Shown in pieces: positions 24,510-32,944 of a stretch of DNA of 40,446 nt. This DNA comes from Cytophagales bacterium (GTDB lineage: Bacteria > Bacteroidota > Bacteroidia > Cytophagales > VRUD01), in contig VRUD01000036.1 of NCBI GenBank assembly GCA_019456305.1, positions 1 to 40,446 on the forward strand, in the 5' to 3' direction. The position numbers and the translations under genes are program-made. The notes under the pieces were generated by a model, which saw nothing but the letters and a program-made list of their open reading frames with translations, made no database searches and was not told the origin of the DNA. Position 1 is the first letter of the stretch; the number at the start of each line of letters is the position of its first letter.

Positions 24510-25462
24510 TTAATGACAGTTCAATAAATAGTGCAACGGATTTAGTAACATCCAGAGAAAAAACCAGGGCAGGTTTCATATCCCTTGCTTTAGAAAAAAA
24601 TTATCTGGCTGTTCCCTATATCGAAGAAGCAAAAGCACTTAAAGCATTAGCAGGCAAAGTAAAATATCCAAAAGATTTGTTAGATGTCACTGATCTTGGA
24701 ACGGGTTTGTTAACAGCTTCCGGTTTGTCCGATAAATCTTTAAATTATCTGACAGAAGAGGATAAGATAACTGCCATTAAAGGATTAATTGAAAAATTTC
24801 TTGAGCCGGCAGGTGATAGTTTTGTAGATGAACTCATTTATAGATACTTACTGATCAAAGGTGATGCCTTAGGAGGAAAAGCGAGGAATTTAGCCGGTTC
24901 TTTAGGAGAGAGAAAATTTCTTAGGTCATTATTGTCTGTTTTCACTATATCAGGAGTTGAATACTACTGGAAAGATAAAGATTCAAATTCATGGTTAGAA
25001 AAGCCAAAGGACGATACAGGAGTGGAGAATAGAATAAAAGGTCTTTGTTGGAATAAAAGAGGAAGAGACAAACTCTTAATTATGAATAAAACTATTCCTG
25101 TTGTAGGAAAGAATATTGATCTCTGCATTTTAAATGCCAACATTGAAGAAATTACGAAAGGGAAAGATTCGATTATTCATTTTGGTGAAAAATATATTGC
25201 TCTCGGTGAATTAAAAGGGGGTATTGATCCTGCAGGCGCTGATGAGCATTGGAAAACAGCAAATTCAGCGTTAGATAGGATCAGGGAAGGTTTTAATAGC
25301 TTTGGGTTAAAACCTAAAATATTCTTTATCGGTGCCGCTATTGAAAACAGTATGGCTTCAGAAATTTATAAGCAATTACAAGATGGAAGCTTAAATAATG
25401 CTGCGAATCTCACCAATGATGAACAATTAACCTCTGTTTGCAACTGGATTGTGAACCTATAA
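24494..25462 (+). CDS. AvaI/BsoBI-family type II restriction endonuclease
   Basis: A 322-residue protein resembling AvaI and BsoBI, which cut CYCGRG. Similar stretches include TSREKTRAGFISLALEKN, EEDKITAIKGLIEKFLEPAG and LLIKGDALGGKARNLAGSLGERKFLR. The nuclease core shows a PD-(D/E)xK arrangement: KNIDLCIL (Asp209) followed by ALGELKGGIDPAGADEHWK (Glu239, Lys241). I chose ATG 24494 (MAEKIIND); ATG 24482 is possible. Both starts overlap the methylase gene. The C-terminus looks natural. The recognition site is inferred from family membership, not shown. Confidence 0.85.
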   Translation: MAEKIINDSSINSATDLVTSREKTRAGFISLALEKNYLAVPYIEEAKALKALAGKVKYPKDLLDVTDLGTGLLTASGLSDKSLNYLTEEDKITAIKGLIEKFLEPAGDSFVDELIYRYLLIKGDALGGKARNLAGSLGERKFLRSLLSVFTISGVEYYWKDKDSNSWLEKPKDDTGVENRIKGLCWNKRGRDKLLIMNKTIPVVGKNIDLCILNANIEEITKGKDSIIHFGEKYIALGELKGGIDPAGADEHWKTANSALDRIREGFNSFGLKPKIFFIGAAIENSMASEIYKQLQDGSLNNAANLTNDEQLTSVCNWIVNL

Positions 25463-25494
25463 AGAGTTCTTGCAGATTTTTTTATTTCTGAGTC

Positions 25495-25637
25495 GCCTTT
25501 TGTCCTATAATATAATTGCATTATGTTAATATAGCTTGGCTCTGCGCGCAGGGTTTTATTTATTTTTTTTAGGGGGGAAACCTAAAACCGCTCGCAGAGC
25601 GGTTACTTTTTCTTGTTTTATCTTACTTACCTCTTTC
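25495..25637 (+). repeat. Direct repeat copy B, right of the AvaI-like cassette
   Basis: The second copy of the element at 22855-23000, in the same orientation. Its hairpin AACCGCTC/GAGCGGTT is at 25586-25604. Copies A and B enclose exactly the methylase-nuclease pair. An upstream extension (ATTTCTGAGTCGCC, from about 25485) is shared with a fragment at 31899-31921 but not with copy A. Confidence 0.85.
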
Positions 25638-25685
25638 ACTTGCCGGCAATAGGTTTTCTGGCGGACTTTTTGTTATGAGCGGTGG

Positions 25686-25729
25686 CGCAATGATTTGCCC
25701 AACTTGTTTGGGCAATTGATTGCATTGCG
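25686..25729. repeat. Nested hairpin in the intergenic region
   Basis: TTGCCCAA (25695-25702) pairs with TTGGGCAA (25708-25715) around CTTGT. Outer arms CGCAAT (25686-25691) and ATTGCG (25724-25729) extend the dyad with a bulge. No gene is seen in 25638-25780. Confidence 0.55.
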
Positions 25730-25782
25730 TGGGTACAAAAAGCATGACAGAAAAACGAACTCTTTTTTCGAGCCATGTAAAG

Positions 25783-25809
25783 AACCCCTCTTTTTGAGGG
25801 GTTTTTTGT
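25783..25809 (+). terminator. Rho-independent terminator
   Basis: An 8-bp GC-rich stem, AACCCCTC (25783-25790) with GAGGGGTT (25796-25803), loop TTTTT, followed by a T-run. It would end transcription from the AvaI-like cassette and isolate the next promoter at 25822. Confidence 0.85.
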
Positions 25810-25821
25810 TTTACGAATTTG

Positions 25822-25829
25822 TATTTTTG
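25822..25829 (+). promoter_or_regulatory. -7 box of the MmeI-like gene
   Basis: TATTTTTG is an exact TAnnTTTG match, 25 nt before ATG 25855. It rules out the upstream TTG at 25819 as the start, because that codon lies across the box. Confidence 0.6.
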
Positions 25830-25854
25830 TAAGTTATATTTTATCTCTGACGTT

Positions 25855-28617
25855 ATGGCTATTAAATTGAATCAAAGAGAAATAAAAAGCAGAGCTATTC
25901 ATTTTGCTAAAGAATGGGAAGATGTTGAGAATGAAAGAGCTGAAGCACAAAGCTTTTGGAATGATTTCTTTGAGGTTTTTGGTGTTAGCAGGAGAAGATT
26001 GGGGACTTATGAAGAACCTGTAAAACGGTTAGGAGATAAACGAGGGTTTATTGATTTGTTCTGGAAAAAACAATTGATTGTTGAGCATAAGAGCAAAGGC
26101 GAGGATCTTGACAAAGCTTATACACAAGCTGTTGAATATTTGAATGGTATTGCTGATGAAGATTTACCAAAGTACATACTTGTTTCAGATTTTGACCGTA
26201 TTCGCTTACATGATCTTGAAGATGATACAGATGTTGAGTTTAATTTAAAGGACTTACATAAGAAAATAGAACTATTTGGATTCATCTCAGGGTATGAGAA
26301 ACGGGAATATAGAGATGAAGACCCGGTGAATATAAGAGCAGCAGAACTTATGGGTAAGCTGCATGACTCTCTTTATGATAATGGCTATATAGGTCACGAA
26401 TTAGAAATTTTTCTTGTACGGACTTTATTTTGCTTGTTCGCTGATGATACAGGAATTTTCCAACCCAAAGATCAGTTCACTTTTTTTATTGAAGAACTTA
26501 CCCGTGAAGATGGGTCTGATTTAGGAGCAAGGTTAAATCATTTATTCCAAATACTTGATACACTTGAAACCAAAAGACAAAAGAATTTAGATGAAACACT
26601 TAACTCATTTCCTTATGTGAACGGTGATTTGTTTAAAGAGAATTTGCGCGCACCAGCATTTGACAGTAAGATGCGGAAAATCCTTTTGGATTGTTGCTAT
26701 TTTGATTGGTCGCAAATTTCTCCCGCTATTTTCGGTTCCATGTTTCAATCAGTAATGGATAAGGGCAAGAGAAAAAATCTTGGAGCGCATTATACTTCTG
26801 AGCAAAACATAATGAAAGCTGTTAAAGGTTTGTTTTTAGATGAATTATATGAAGAGTTTGAGAAGATAAAAGGACTGAGAAGGGATAAGAAAAAACAACT
26901 GACCGGGTTTCATCGCAAACTTGCTAATCTGAAATTCTTTGACCCTGCCTGTGGTTGCGGAAATTTCTTAATTATCGCTTACCGGGAAATTAGACTGCTT
27001 GAAATGCTTGTTTTAAAAGAGATTTTCAAGCTGGAAGGTAAGCATGCAACTGCGGTTTTTGATTTGGAGCATTTAACCCTTATTGATGTTGATGCCTTTT
27101 ATGGAATTGAGATTGAAGAATTTCCAACCCGGATAGCAGAAACTGCTATGTGGCTTGTTGACCACCAAATGAACATTAAGATGGGCGAAGAATTCGGTGA
27201 TTATTTTGTGAGATTACCGCTAAAAAAGTCGCCTCATATTATACATGGCAATGCGCTGGATATGGATTGGAACGAAATAGTGAGCAAGGATGAATTGAGC
27301 TACATTCTCGGGAATCCACCTTTCATTGCAAAAAAGAACAGGGACACAGCACAGAATGAAGATATGAAACGGGTTTGCTCCGATATTAATAATTACGGGT
27401 TGTTGGATTATGTGTGCTGCTGGTATGTGAAAGCGGTGGAATACATTAACGGAACCGGTATAAAGGTTGCTTTTGTTTCTACAAATTCCATTACACAAGG
27501 GGAGCAAACAGGTGTATTGTGGCCGTACCTGTTCCGCAAGGGGCTTAAAATTCACTTTGCGCACCGAACTTTCAAGTGGTACAATCAGGCAAAAGGCAAG
27601 GCACAGGTTTACGTTGTAATTATCGGGTTTGCATTGTCTGATACGGATAAAAAACTGCTGTACGATTATGAAACACCTTCGTCTGAGGCAATGGAAATGA
27701 GAGTTAAGAACATTAATCCTTTTCTGGTGGATTTTGATGATTTGGTGATAGTGAATCGTAGCAAACCGATTTGCGATGTGCCGGATATTGTGTTTGGTAG
27801 TATGCCTAATGATGGTGGTAACTTTCTATTTACAGATGATGAAAAGAAAGAGTTTTTGAAAATGGAACTAAATGCTAAACAATACATAAAGCCCCTCATC
27901 AGTGCAAAGGAATATTTGAGCGGTGAAAAACGGTGGTGTCTTTGGCTTGATGGTGCTAAGCCAAGCGAATGGCGAAAACTTAAAGAGGTTGTAAAGCGCG
28001 TAGATAATGTGAAAAAACTGCGGTCAGAAAGCAAAAGAGAAGCTACAAATAAGCTGGCTGCTTATCCGCATTTGTTTGGAGAAATCAGGCAACCGGTTTC
28101 AAACTATATTTTTATACCCCTTACTACTTCTGAGCACAGAAGATTTATCCCGATGGCTTTTTTGACTAAAGATAAAATTGTCAATAACACTTGTAGCGTA
28201 ATTCCTAATGCTACACTATTTCATTTTGGAGTGCTGATGTCAAGCATGCACATGGCTTGGGTACGTCAAATTTGTGGAAGGATGAAAAGCGATTACAGGT
28301 ATTCTAACAATCTTGTCTATAACAACTATCCCTAGCCAGAAAAAGTGCCAACACAAAAACGGTCGGGCGTGGAAATGAAGGTAAAGCACCTGCTTAATGT
28401 GCGGGAAAAATTCAAAGATCAGTCGCTTGCGGATTTGTATGACCCGGTTGCTATGCCTAAAGAATTGGTAAAGGCGCACCAGCAATTAGACAAGGCGGTT
28501 GACCAATGCTACCACAGCAAAGCGTTTGAAAACGAATTGAGCCGGTTGCAGTTTTTGTTTAATCTGTATAAGAAGTACAGGGAGCCGTTGTTGGTGGTGG
28601 AAAAGAAAGGAAGTTAA
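25855..28617 (+). pseudogene. MmeI-like type IIL restriction-methylase, interrupted by an in-frame TAG
   Basis: A single-chain restriction enzyme and adenine methyltransferase of the MmeI type. The N-terminal nuclease shows the MmeI pattern D-x9-ExK (Asp67, Glu77, Lys79) in GFIDLFWKKQLIVEHKSKG. The methylase has motif I DPACGCGNFL (from 363) and motif IV NPPF (487-490). The recognition and C-terminal regions follow to KSDYRYSNNLVYNNYP, where codon 827 is TAG (28333-28335). The next frame-identical residues are PEK...FKDQSLADLYDPVAMPKELVKAHQQLDKAVD, the normal C-terminal domain of this family, ending at 28617. The family has NNYPWP at this point, so TGG (Trp) became TAG. With the stop read through, the length is 920 residues, as MmeI. 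Truncated at 826 residues it would lack the last ~93. A nonsense mutation, a sequencing error or stop-codon readthrough are all possible. Confidence 0.88.
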
Positions 28618-28758
28618 AGGTTGAGGAGGGAAAATGAGGATGAAGGAATTAGAGATACCATATATTAGCAGGCACAGGAAGGTGAAGTTTTTGAGAAGAT
28701 TTGTTTAGGCAACCAAAGGGATTAGGAGTCGTCTTAATTACTGACTAAAATAAGAATT

Positions 28759-29061
28759 ATGGGAGTAGAAGTAAAAAACTTAAAACGACCTGCTGCAGCG
28801 CCAACGTGTGGCTGTTCGAGTTTCCTTAAACATTGGGAAAAAGCTACGCGAGTAGCAGCAGACAAGTGTAGCACGAAAGGTTGTAAAAGAGATGCCGATG
28901 TAGGGGCGCATGTGAAGAAGTGCAGCAAGACGTCAAAAGATTCATGGTGGATAGTTCCATTATGCAATAAGTGTAATAGTTCGGCAAATACTGATTGCTT
29001 TGAACTAAAGAATAGAGTGAGTTTTATAGGTGCTGGCAAAAAGAAAAGTTGCGGAAAGTAA
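28759..29061 (+). CDS. Small Cys/His-rich, HNH/treble-clef-like protein
   Basis: A 100-residue protein with a zinc-binding pattern: APTCGCSSFLKHWEKAT, then CSTKGCKRDADVGAHV and WWIVPLCNKCNSS. Two Cys pairs plus the GAHV histidine and PLCxxCN resemble an HNH-like treble-clef domain. Such small proteins occur widely in bacteria without a known role. It sits between the MmeI-like gene and the RloC-like gene, in the same direction; a nuclease or nucleic-acid-sensing role would fit but is inferred. The 28618-28758 gap holds only a 24-codon frame (MRMKELEIPY...) that I do not regard as a gene. Confidence 0.65.
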   Translation: MGVEVKNLKRPAAAPTCGCSSFLKHWEKATRVAADKCSTKGCKRDADVGAHVKKCSKTSKDSWWIVPLCNKCNSSANTDCFELKNRVSFIGAGKKKSCGK

Positions 29062-29149
29062 AAAAATAGAAATAGGAATCAATATCTTACAAGTCTACCG
29101 AAGAATGTCTGCGGATACGGTCCTTTTTCGGTGTTAAATATGAGTAATA

Positions 29150-31819
29150 ATGAGTGAAATAATTGAAGTAGCAGCAGAGGCCGTTGAGGAGCCGCAACAG
29201 AATCCCATTATCCAATGGGCGGAATCAAGACCTTATTGGGAAAAATATATCTGGAAGAAGTGCTTGGAAAACGGTGATTTAACGGATACTGAACTGGGTG
29301 AGGCCTTTAAGTATTTCAAGATGGAATATGACTTGGCTGAACAAGAGGATTTGCCGGAATTAAGCCTTAACGGATTGGTGCCTCCTGAAGATGCAGAAAT
29401 GGATGTTATCCACTTGAAGGAAGTAAAGAACTGTGAAAACGTCAATGCCATACCAAACGACCAGTGCTTGCAGTTCGGTAAGCAATTGACATTGGTTTGG
29501 GGCGGGAACGGTAGTGGAAAGTCAGGATATGGCAGGCTAATGGCAAATGCATGTTTTTCGAGAGGTAAGCGTATAATTCATCCGAACCTTAAAGAGGAAA
29601 ATGTCTCTACTGAACCTGCAACAGCTGATATAGTGATAGATGATGGTACCGAGGACGGGAACACCGTACAGTATGTAGATAACGGGGCAAGCGCAGGGGA
29701 CTTGAAGCGGTTTGCTGTATTTGACAAAGAGAGTGTCCCTATTCGGCTTGATAGGTCCAACTCAGTACATTTTACTCCTGGTCAACTCGTGGTGTTTGAC
29801 CATGTTAATTCATACATATATGCTATCGAGGAAAAGCTAAAGACAGAGAGAGATGCTCTTAAAAAAGAGAATCCCGTGGAGAACTCATTTGCAGATACCA
29901 CCAGCATTGTATCCAAATTGTTGCTTGACTTAACAGCGGAGGTTACAGTTGAACAAATAAAGGAGTTGACGGCCTTTCCTGAAGATGGCGATGAACAGAT
30001 TGCAAAACTCAAAGAGGAGCGCGAAGCATTGAGGAAACTTGATGTACCAGCGAAGAAAAAGACCTTCGCAGAGGAACAGCAAACGCTGACAAGGTATAAG
30101 CAAGCACTAGAGACGGTGTGGAAGCATCTTACTGATGAGAATGTAGCGGTAGTAAACGGACTCGTCAAGGAGGTTATTGATAAGAATACGCTGGTAGAGA
30201 AGTTGGGTGTCGATAAGTTCGATGATGGAATATTTGAAACCACTGGTTCGGAGAATTGGAAAGGTCTGCTTGTTGCTGCGAAGAAGTTATACGAAGCGGA
30301 ACAGGTGAAAGCCGATGACAATGAACTTGAGCACTGTTTGCTGTGCCACCAAGAGCTCACAGACAAGGAGAAACAACTGTTTAAGGATTATTGGGCATTC
30401 TTGGGAAGTACAGCAGAGGCAGAGTTGAGAAACGCATTAGGAAAACTCACGGAACTTCAACAAGTGTTGCAAACCCTTCGATTGAAGCTACCTGAAACAA
30501 ATGATGAGCAACCTGCAATAAAAATACTGTTGGAAACGGAAGATGCATTTGTTTCTGAGGTAAGAACTGGAATAGAAAAGCTGGGCGAAATATTTAAAAG
30601 TTGGGATGACGAGATTGGGAAACTAGAACCTATAAGCAATGAACATGGACCGGAGCTAAATTTGGAGACTATTGACAATCTGGTTGCAGCCAAAAAGGAC
30701 GAAGAAGGAAAGTTGAAAGACCCAACTGATGACATTGAAAAACTGAAAGGGAAAATCGTGGAGTTGCAGCATAAGAAGATAACCCTCAAAATACAGGAGC
30801 AAATACTGCAATATGCTGCTTGGTTATCATGGAATGACAAGGCAAGTGCTACAAAAATTCCAAAAGCGATGTACACTGGCACAAGAACGGAGTTCTTTAA
30901 TCAAATTGTTACCGAAGAATTTACGAGAATATTTAACAAAGAATGCAAGAACCTGGATAGTGAGGTTGGTCTTGAGATTGAATCGCACGGTGAACATGGA
31001 GATACGGTTATTGGTTTGCAATTGGGATTCGCTAAAAACGTCAAACCAACAGAAGTGTTAAGCGAAGGTGAACAAAAAGTATGTGCTCTTGCTGACTTTC
31101 TGAGTGAAGTGCAGTTGGATAAAAACAACTGTGGAATTATTTTCGATGACCCAGTTACCTCTTTGGACCATGATAGGAAAGATGTAATTGCTGAACGGTT
31201 GGTAAAAGAAGCCAAGAAACGGCAAGTAATAATCTTAACCCATGACATCGTTTTTATGAGCATGCTTGCTCGACATGCAGTCGAGAACTCCGTGGAGTTT
31301 TTCGGACATTGGATTAAGAAACTGCTGGATGGGACGCCTGGAGTTATTGAGCATCACCGGAATCCTAAGTTGTCCAATTTGGTAAGTTTGAAGAAGGATG
31401 CTGATGAGGCAGTCGAAGGATATACTGAATTAGGAGAAAAAGAAAAGGAGAAGGCATTAGGTGTTTCACTTGACTATTTGAGAAGTGCTTGTGAAGCAAT
31501 GGTTAGAGAAATATTATTCGCTGGCGCGATGAAAAGATATGATGACCATATTCGCGTGCAAAATATAGAAGAAATGCCATTCGATAAGGAGCTCGCATTG
31601 CAGCTTGTAAGTTTGCACGGCAATATTTCTGAGCAAGCTTTGATGCATGACAGGAGTGATGAAGTGCGCGGAAAACTCCCTGGAATGGAAGAATGGAACA
31701 AAATTCGGAAAGAGTTTGAAGAATTGGAGCGTAAACCAAAAGCTGTTAGAAAAGAAGCGCGAAAAGAAAGAGAGGAACGTGGAAAGAAATTAGCCGAAGA
31801 AAGTCAAGGATGGCTATAA
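29150..31819 (+). CDS. RloC-like ABC-ATPase with zinc hook, predicted anticodon nuclease
   Basis: An 889-residue SMC/Rad50-like ATPase of the AAA_13 (PrrC/RloC) group. Visible: Walker A GGNGSGKS (118-125), long coiled coils with a zinc-hook motif CLLC (396-399) in HCLLCHQEL near the middle, ABC signature LSEGEQ (637-642), Walker B GIIFDDPVTSLDHD (from 662) and the H-loop ILTHD. The C-terminal region has YLRSACEAMVREI with Arg778 and Glu782 (RxxxE) and a later HD (His833). These match the Arg-Glu-His set of PrrC/RloC anticodon nucleases. RloC proteins are thought to cut a tRNA anticodon loop when phage or DNA damage is sensed. The nuclease role is inferred; a plain ATPase of unknown function is the alternative. 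The next 630 nt hold only relics. Confidence 0.72.
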   Translation: MSEIIEVAAEAVEEPQQNPIIQWAESRPYWEKYIWKKCLENGDLTDTELGEAFKYFKMEYDLAEQEDLPELSLNGLVPPEDAEMDVIHLKEVKNCENVNAIPNDQCLQFGKQLTLVWGGNGSGKSGYGRLMANACFSRGKRIIHPNLKEENVSTEPATADIVIDDGTEDGNTVQYVDNGASAGDLKRFAVFDKESVPIRLDRSNSVHFTPGQLVVFDHVNSYIYAIEEKLKTERDALKKENPVENSFADTTSIVSKLLLDLTAEVTVEQIKELTAFPEDGDEQIAKLKEEREALRKLDVPAKKKTFAEEQQTLTRYKQALETVWKHLTDENVAVVNGLVKEVIDKNTLVEKLGVDKFDDGIFETTGSENWKGLLVAAKKLYEAEQVKADDNELEHCLLCHQELTDKEKQLFKDYWAFLGSTAEAELRNALGKLTELQQVLQTLRLKLPETNDEQPAIKILLETEDAFVSEVRTGIEKLGEIFKSWDDEIGKLEPISNEHGPELNLETIDNLVAAKKDEEGKLKDPTDDIEKLKGKIVELQHKKITLKIQEQILQYAAWLSWNDKASATKIPKAMYTGTRTEFFNQIVTEEFTRIFNKECKNLDSEVGLEIESHGEHGDTVIGLQLGFAKNVKPTEVLSEGEQKVCALADFLSEVQLDKNNCGIIFDDPVTSLDHDRKDVIAERLVKEAKKRQVIILTHDIVFMSMLARHAVENSVEFFGHWIKKLLDGTPGVIEHHRNPKLSNLVSLKKDADEAVEGYTELGEKEKEKALGVSLDYLRSACEAMVREILFAGAMKRYDDHIRVQNIEEMPFDKELALQLVSLHGNISEQALMHDRSDEVRGKLPGMEEWNKIRKEFEELERKPKAVRKEARKEREERGKKLAEESQGWL

Positions 31820-31898
31820 TGCAATAGCGGAAGGAAAGTTCCAAAATAGCGAAACCGCTAATAAGCCGCTGGCTGTGCGTTGGGCAGCAGGTTTTTCC

Positions 31899-32018
31899 AT
31901 TTCTAAGTCGCTTTTGCCCTAAATGTTTTTTTTCAAATTTAATACTCCGAATGGTTGTTGTTTGATAGAGGTATTAAACTGCAATAAACGGTTAATAACA
32001 CGTGAAAAAAACATTTAG
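31899..32018. repeat. Fragment of the cassette repeat, followed by a hairpin element
   Basis: 31899-31921 (ATTTCTAAGTCGC...) matches the sequence upstream of repeat B. A dyad follows: CTAAATG plus T-run (31919-31935) against TGA, A-run, CATTTAG (32003-32018), with an inner pair TTTAATAC (31938-31945) and GTATTAAA (31971-31978). Nothing gene-like is seen in 31820-32059; TATATTTA at 32060-32067 may have driven the relic that follows. Confidence 0.55.
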
Positions 32019-32097
32019 TTTATAGGCAAACAGGCGAAGAAATGGGATAAAAAAACCTGTATATTTATGCCGTAATTGATTTTTAAGTGTTTATTGA

Positions 32098-32264
32098 ATG
32101 GAAACGATAATTAAATACGCAGAATACCTTGTTAAGCTGGAATTCCTGCCTACGTTTTACTTCGGCAGGCAGGTATGAAAGCCCGGTACGAGGTTTTCGT
32201 AAATGAAAGCGGGGGTAGGGGAGTGGACTTTATAATAAGGGCCAAATCAGGAAATAACATTTGA
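32098..32264 (+). pseudogene. Relic of a short coding gene with palindrome insertion
   Basis: ATG 32098 gives METIIKYAEYLVKLEF, then LPTFYFGRQV and a stop at about 32178. In another frame MKARYEVFVNESGGRGVDF and IIRAKSGNNI continue to a stop at 32262-32264. The switch falls on a CCTGCC...GGCAGGCAGG palindrome (about 32147-32174). The two halves read as one former protein N-terminus, with VDFIIRAKSG like a nuclease or PD-(D/E)xK core strand. The family is not identified with confidence. The palindrome resembles the recQ and 33833 elements. Confidence 0.45.
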
Positions 32265-32282
32265 AAATTGTATTTTTGTAAT

Positions 32283-32387
32283 ATGGATAATACAATAATA
32301 TATTAGATTGGGTACGGCAATAAGAATATTAACGATTTTATAAATGAAATGAAGGAACAAGAGGAGATATTAACTAAAAGTAAATAA
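32283..32387 (+). pseudogene. DUF488-like gene fragment with in-frame stop
   Basis: The frame reads MDNTIIY, then TAG, then IGYGNKNINDFINEMKEQEE and ILTKSK to a TAA. The junction resembles the DUF488 N-terminus (IYTIGYGN...FI), where the stop replaces a Thr-like position. Only ~30 codons remain, so the rest is deleted. A good -7 box, TATTTTTG, lies at 32271-32278, 4 nt before the ATG, so the promoter survived the gene. Confidence 0.5.
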
Positions 32388-32405
32388 CATCCGATTTTTT
32401 ACGAT

Positions 32406-32436
32406 TTTCACTTTAAAGTAAAATGTATTATCTTTG
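32406..32436 (+). promoter_or_regulatory. Promoter of the TAC operon
   Basis: TTTC at 32406-32409, 19 nt, then TATCTTTG at 32429-32436 (exact -7). Transcription would start about 10 nt before ATG 32453. TTTAAAGTAAA overlaps the spacer; no clear operator palindrome is seen. Confidence 0.65.
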
Positions 32437-32452
32437 CAAATCCTATGGGTAG

Positions 32453-32944
32453 ATGAAATATAAGCTGGTAAAATTGAGTAATTTCAGTGGAGAAGAGGCT
32501 TCTATATACTCTGTTTACATGGAGGACTTGAAGAAAACATTATTTGATGTATTTTTGGAAGAAAACAAAAATTCATTTAAAAGTGAACTAAAAGACATTT
32601 TACAACGTATTAAAGTCATTGGAAGCAAAACCGGAGCAAGAGAACAATTTTTTAAACTGAATGAAGGCAAACCTGGGGATGGTGTTTGTGCTTTATATGA
32701 TGATGACAGGAACCTACGTTTATATTGTATCAGATATGCTAAACAGCTTGTAATAATAGGTGGTGGTGGCGAAAAATCAGTTCAGGTATTACAAGACGAT
32801 GAAAAACTAAAAGAAGAAAACTATTTATTAAGAGAAATATCAAAAATAATAACTGAAAGAATTAAAGAAGGTGAAATAAATTACACAAATGACTATAGGG
32901 ATTTTGAAGGAAATTTAGAATTTAACACCGAAGATTATGAATAA
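32453..32944 (+). CDS. RelE/HigB-like toxin of a TAC system
   Basis: A 163-residue predicted RNA-cleaving toxin. Its central part, SKTGAREQFFKLNEGKPGDGVCALYDDDRNLRLYCIRYAKQLVIIGGGGEK, follows the RelE/HigB-fold pattern of strands with conserved basic residues (Arg, Lys) near the end. The C-terminal ~50 residues form a helical extension (EENYLLREISKIITERIKEGE). Gene order toxin-antitoxin is the HigBA type. Its end overlaps the antitoxin start by 8 nt, so the two are coupled. The RNA target is not known; a ribosome-dependent mRNA cutter is the family expectation. Confidence 0.68.
   Translation: MKYKLVKLSNFSGEEASIYSVYMEDLKKTLFDVFLEENKNSFKSELKDILQRIKVIGSKTGAREQFFKLNEGKPGDGVCALYDDDRNLRLYCIRYAKQLVIIGGGGEKSVQVLQDDEKLKEENYLLREISKIITERIKEGEINYTNDYRDFEGNLEFNTEDYE

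Noticed and set aside
28345-28617. Separate small gene starting at GTG 28345
   Set aside because: It is in frame with, and matches the C-terminal domain of, the MmeI-like gene; better explained by the TAG at 28333.
28634-28708. 24-codon frame between the MmeI-like and HNH-like genes
   Set aside because: Too short, no overlap or coupling and no recognisable motif.
29782-30366. 194-codon Ser/Phe-rich minus-strand frame
   Set aside because: It is the antisense of the RloC-like coiled coil; Ser/Phe richness is the usual shadow of Glu/Lys codons.
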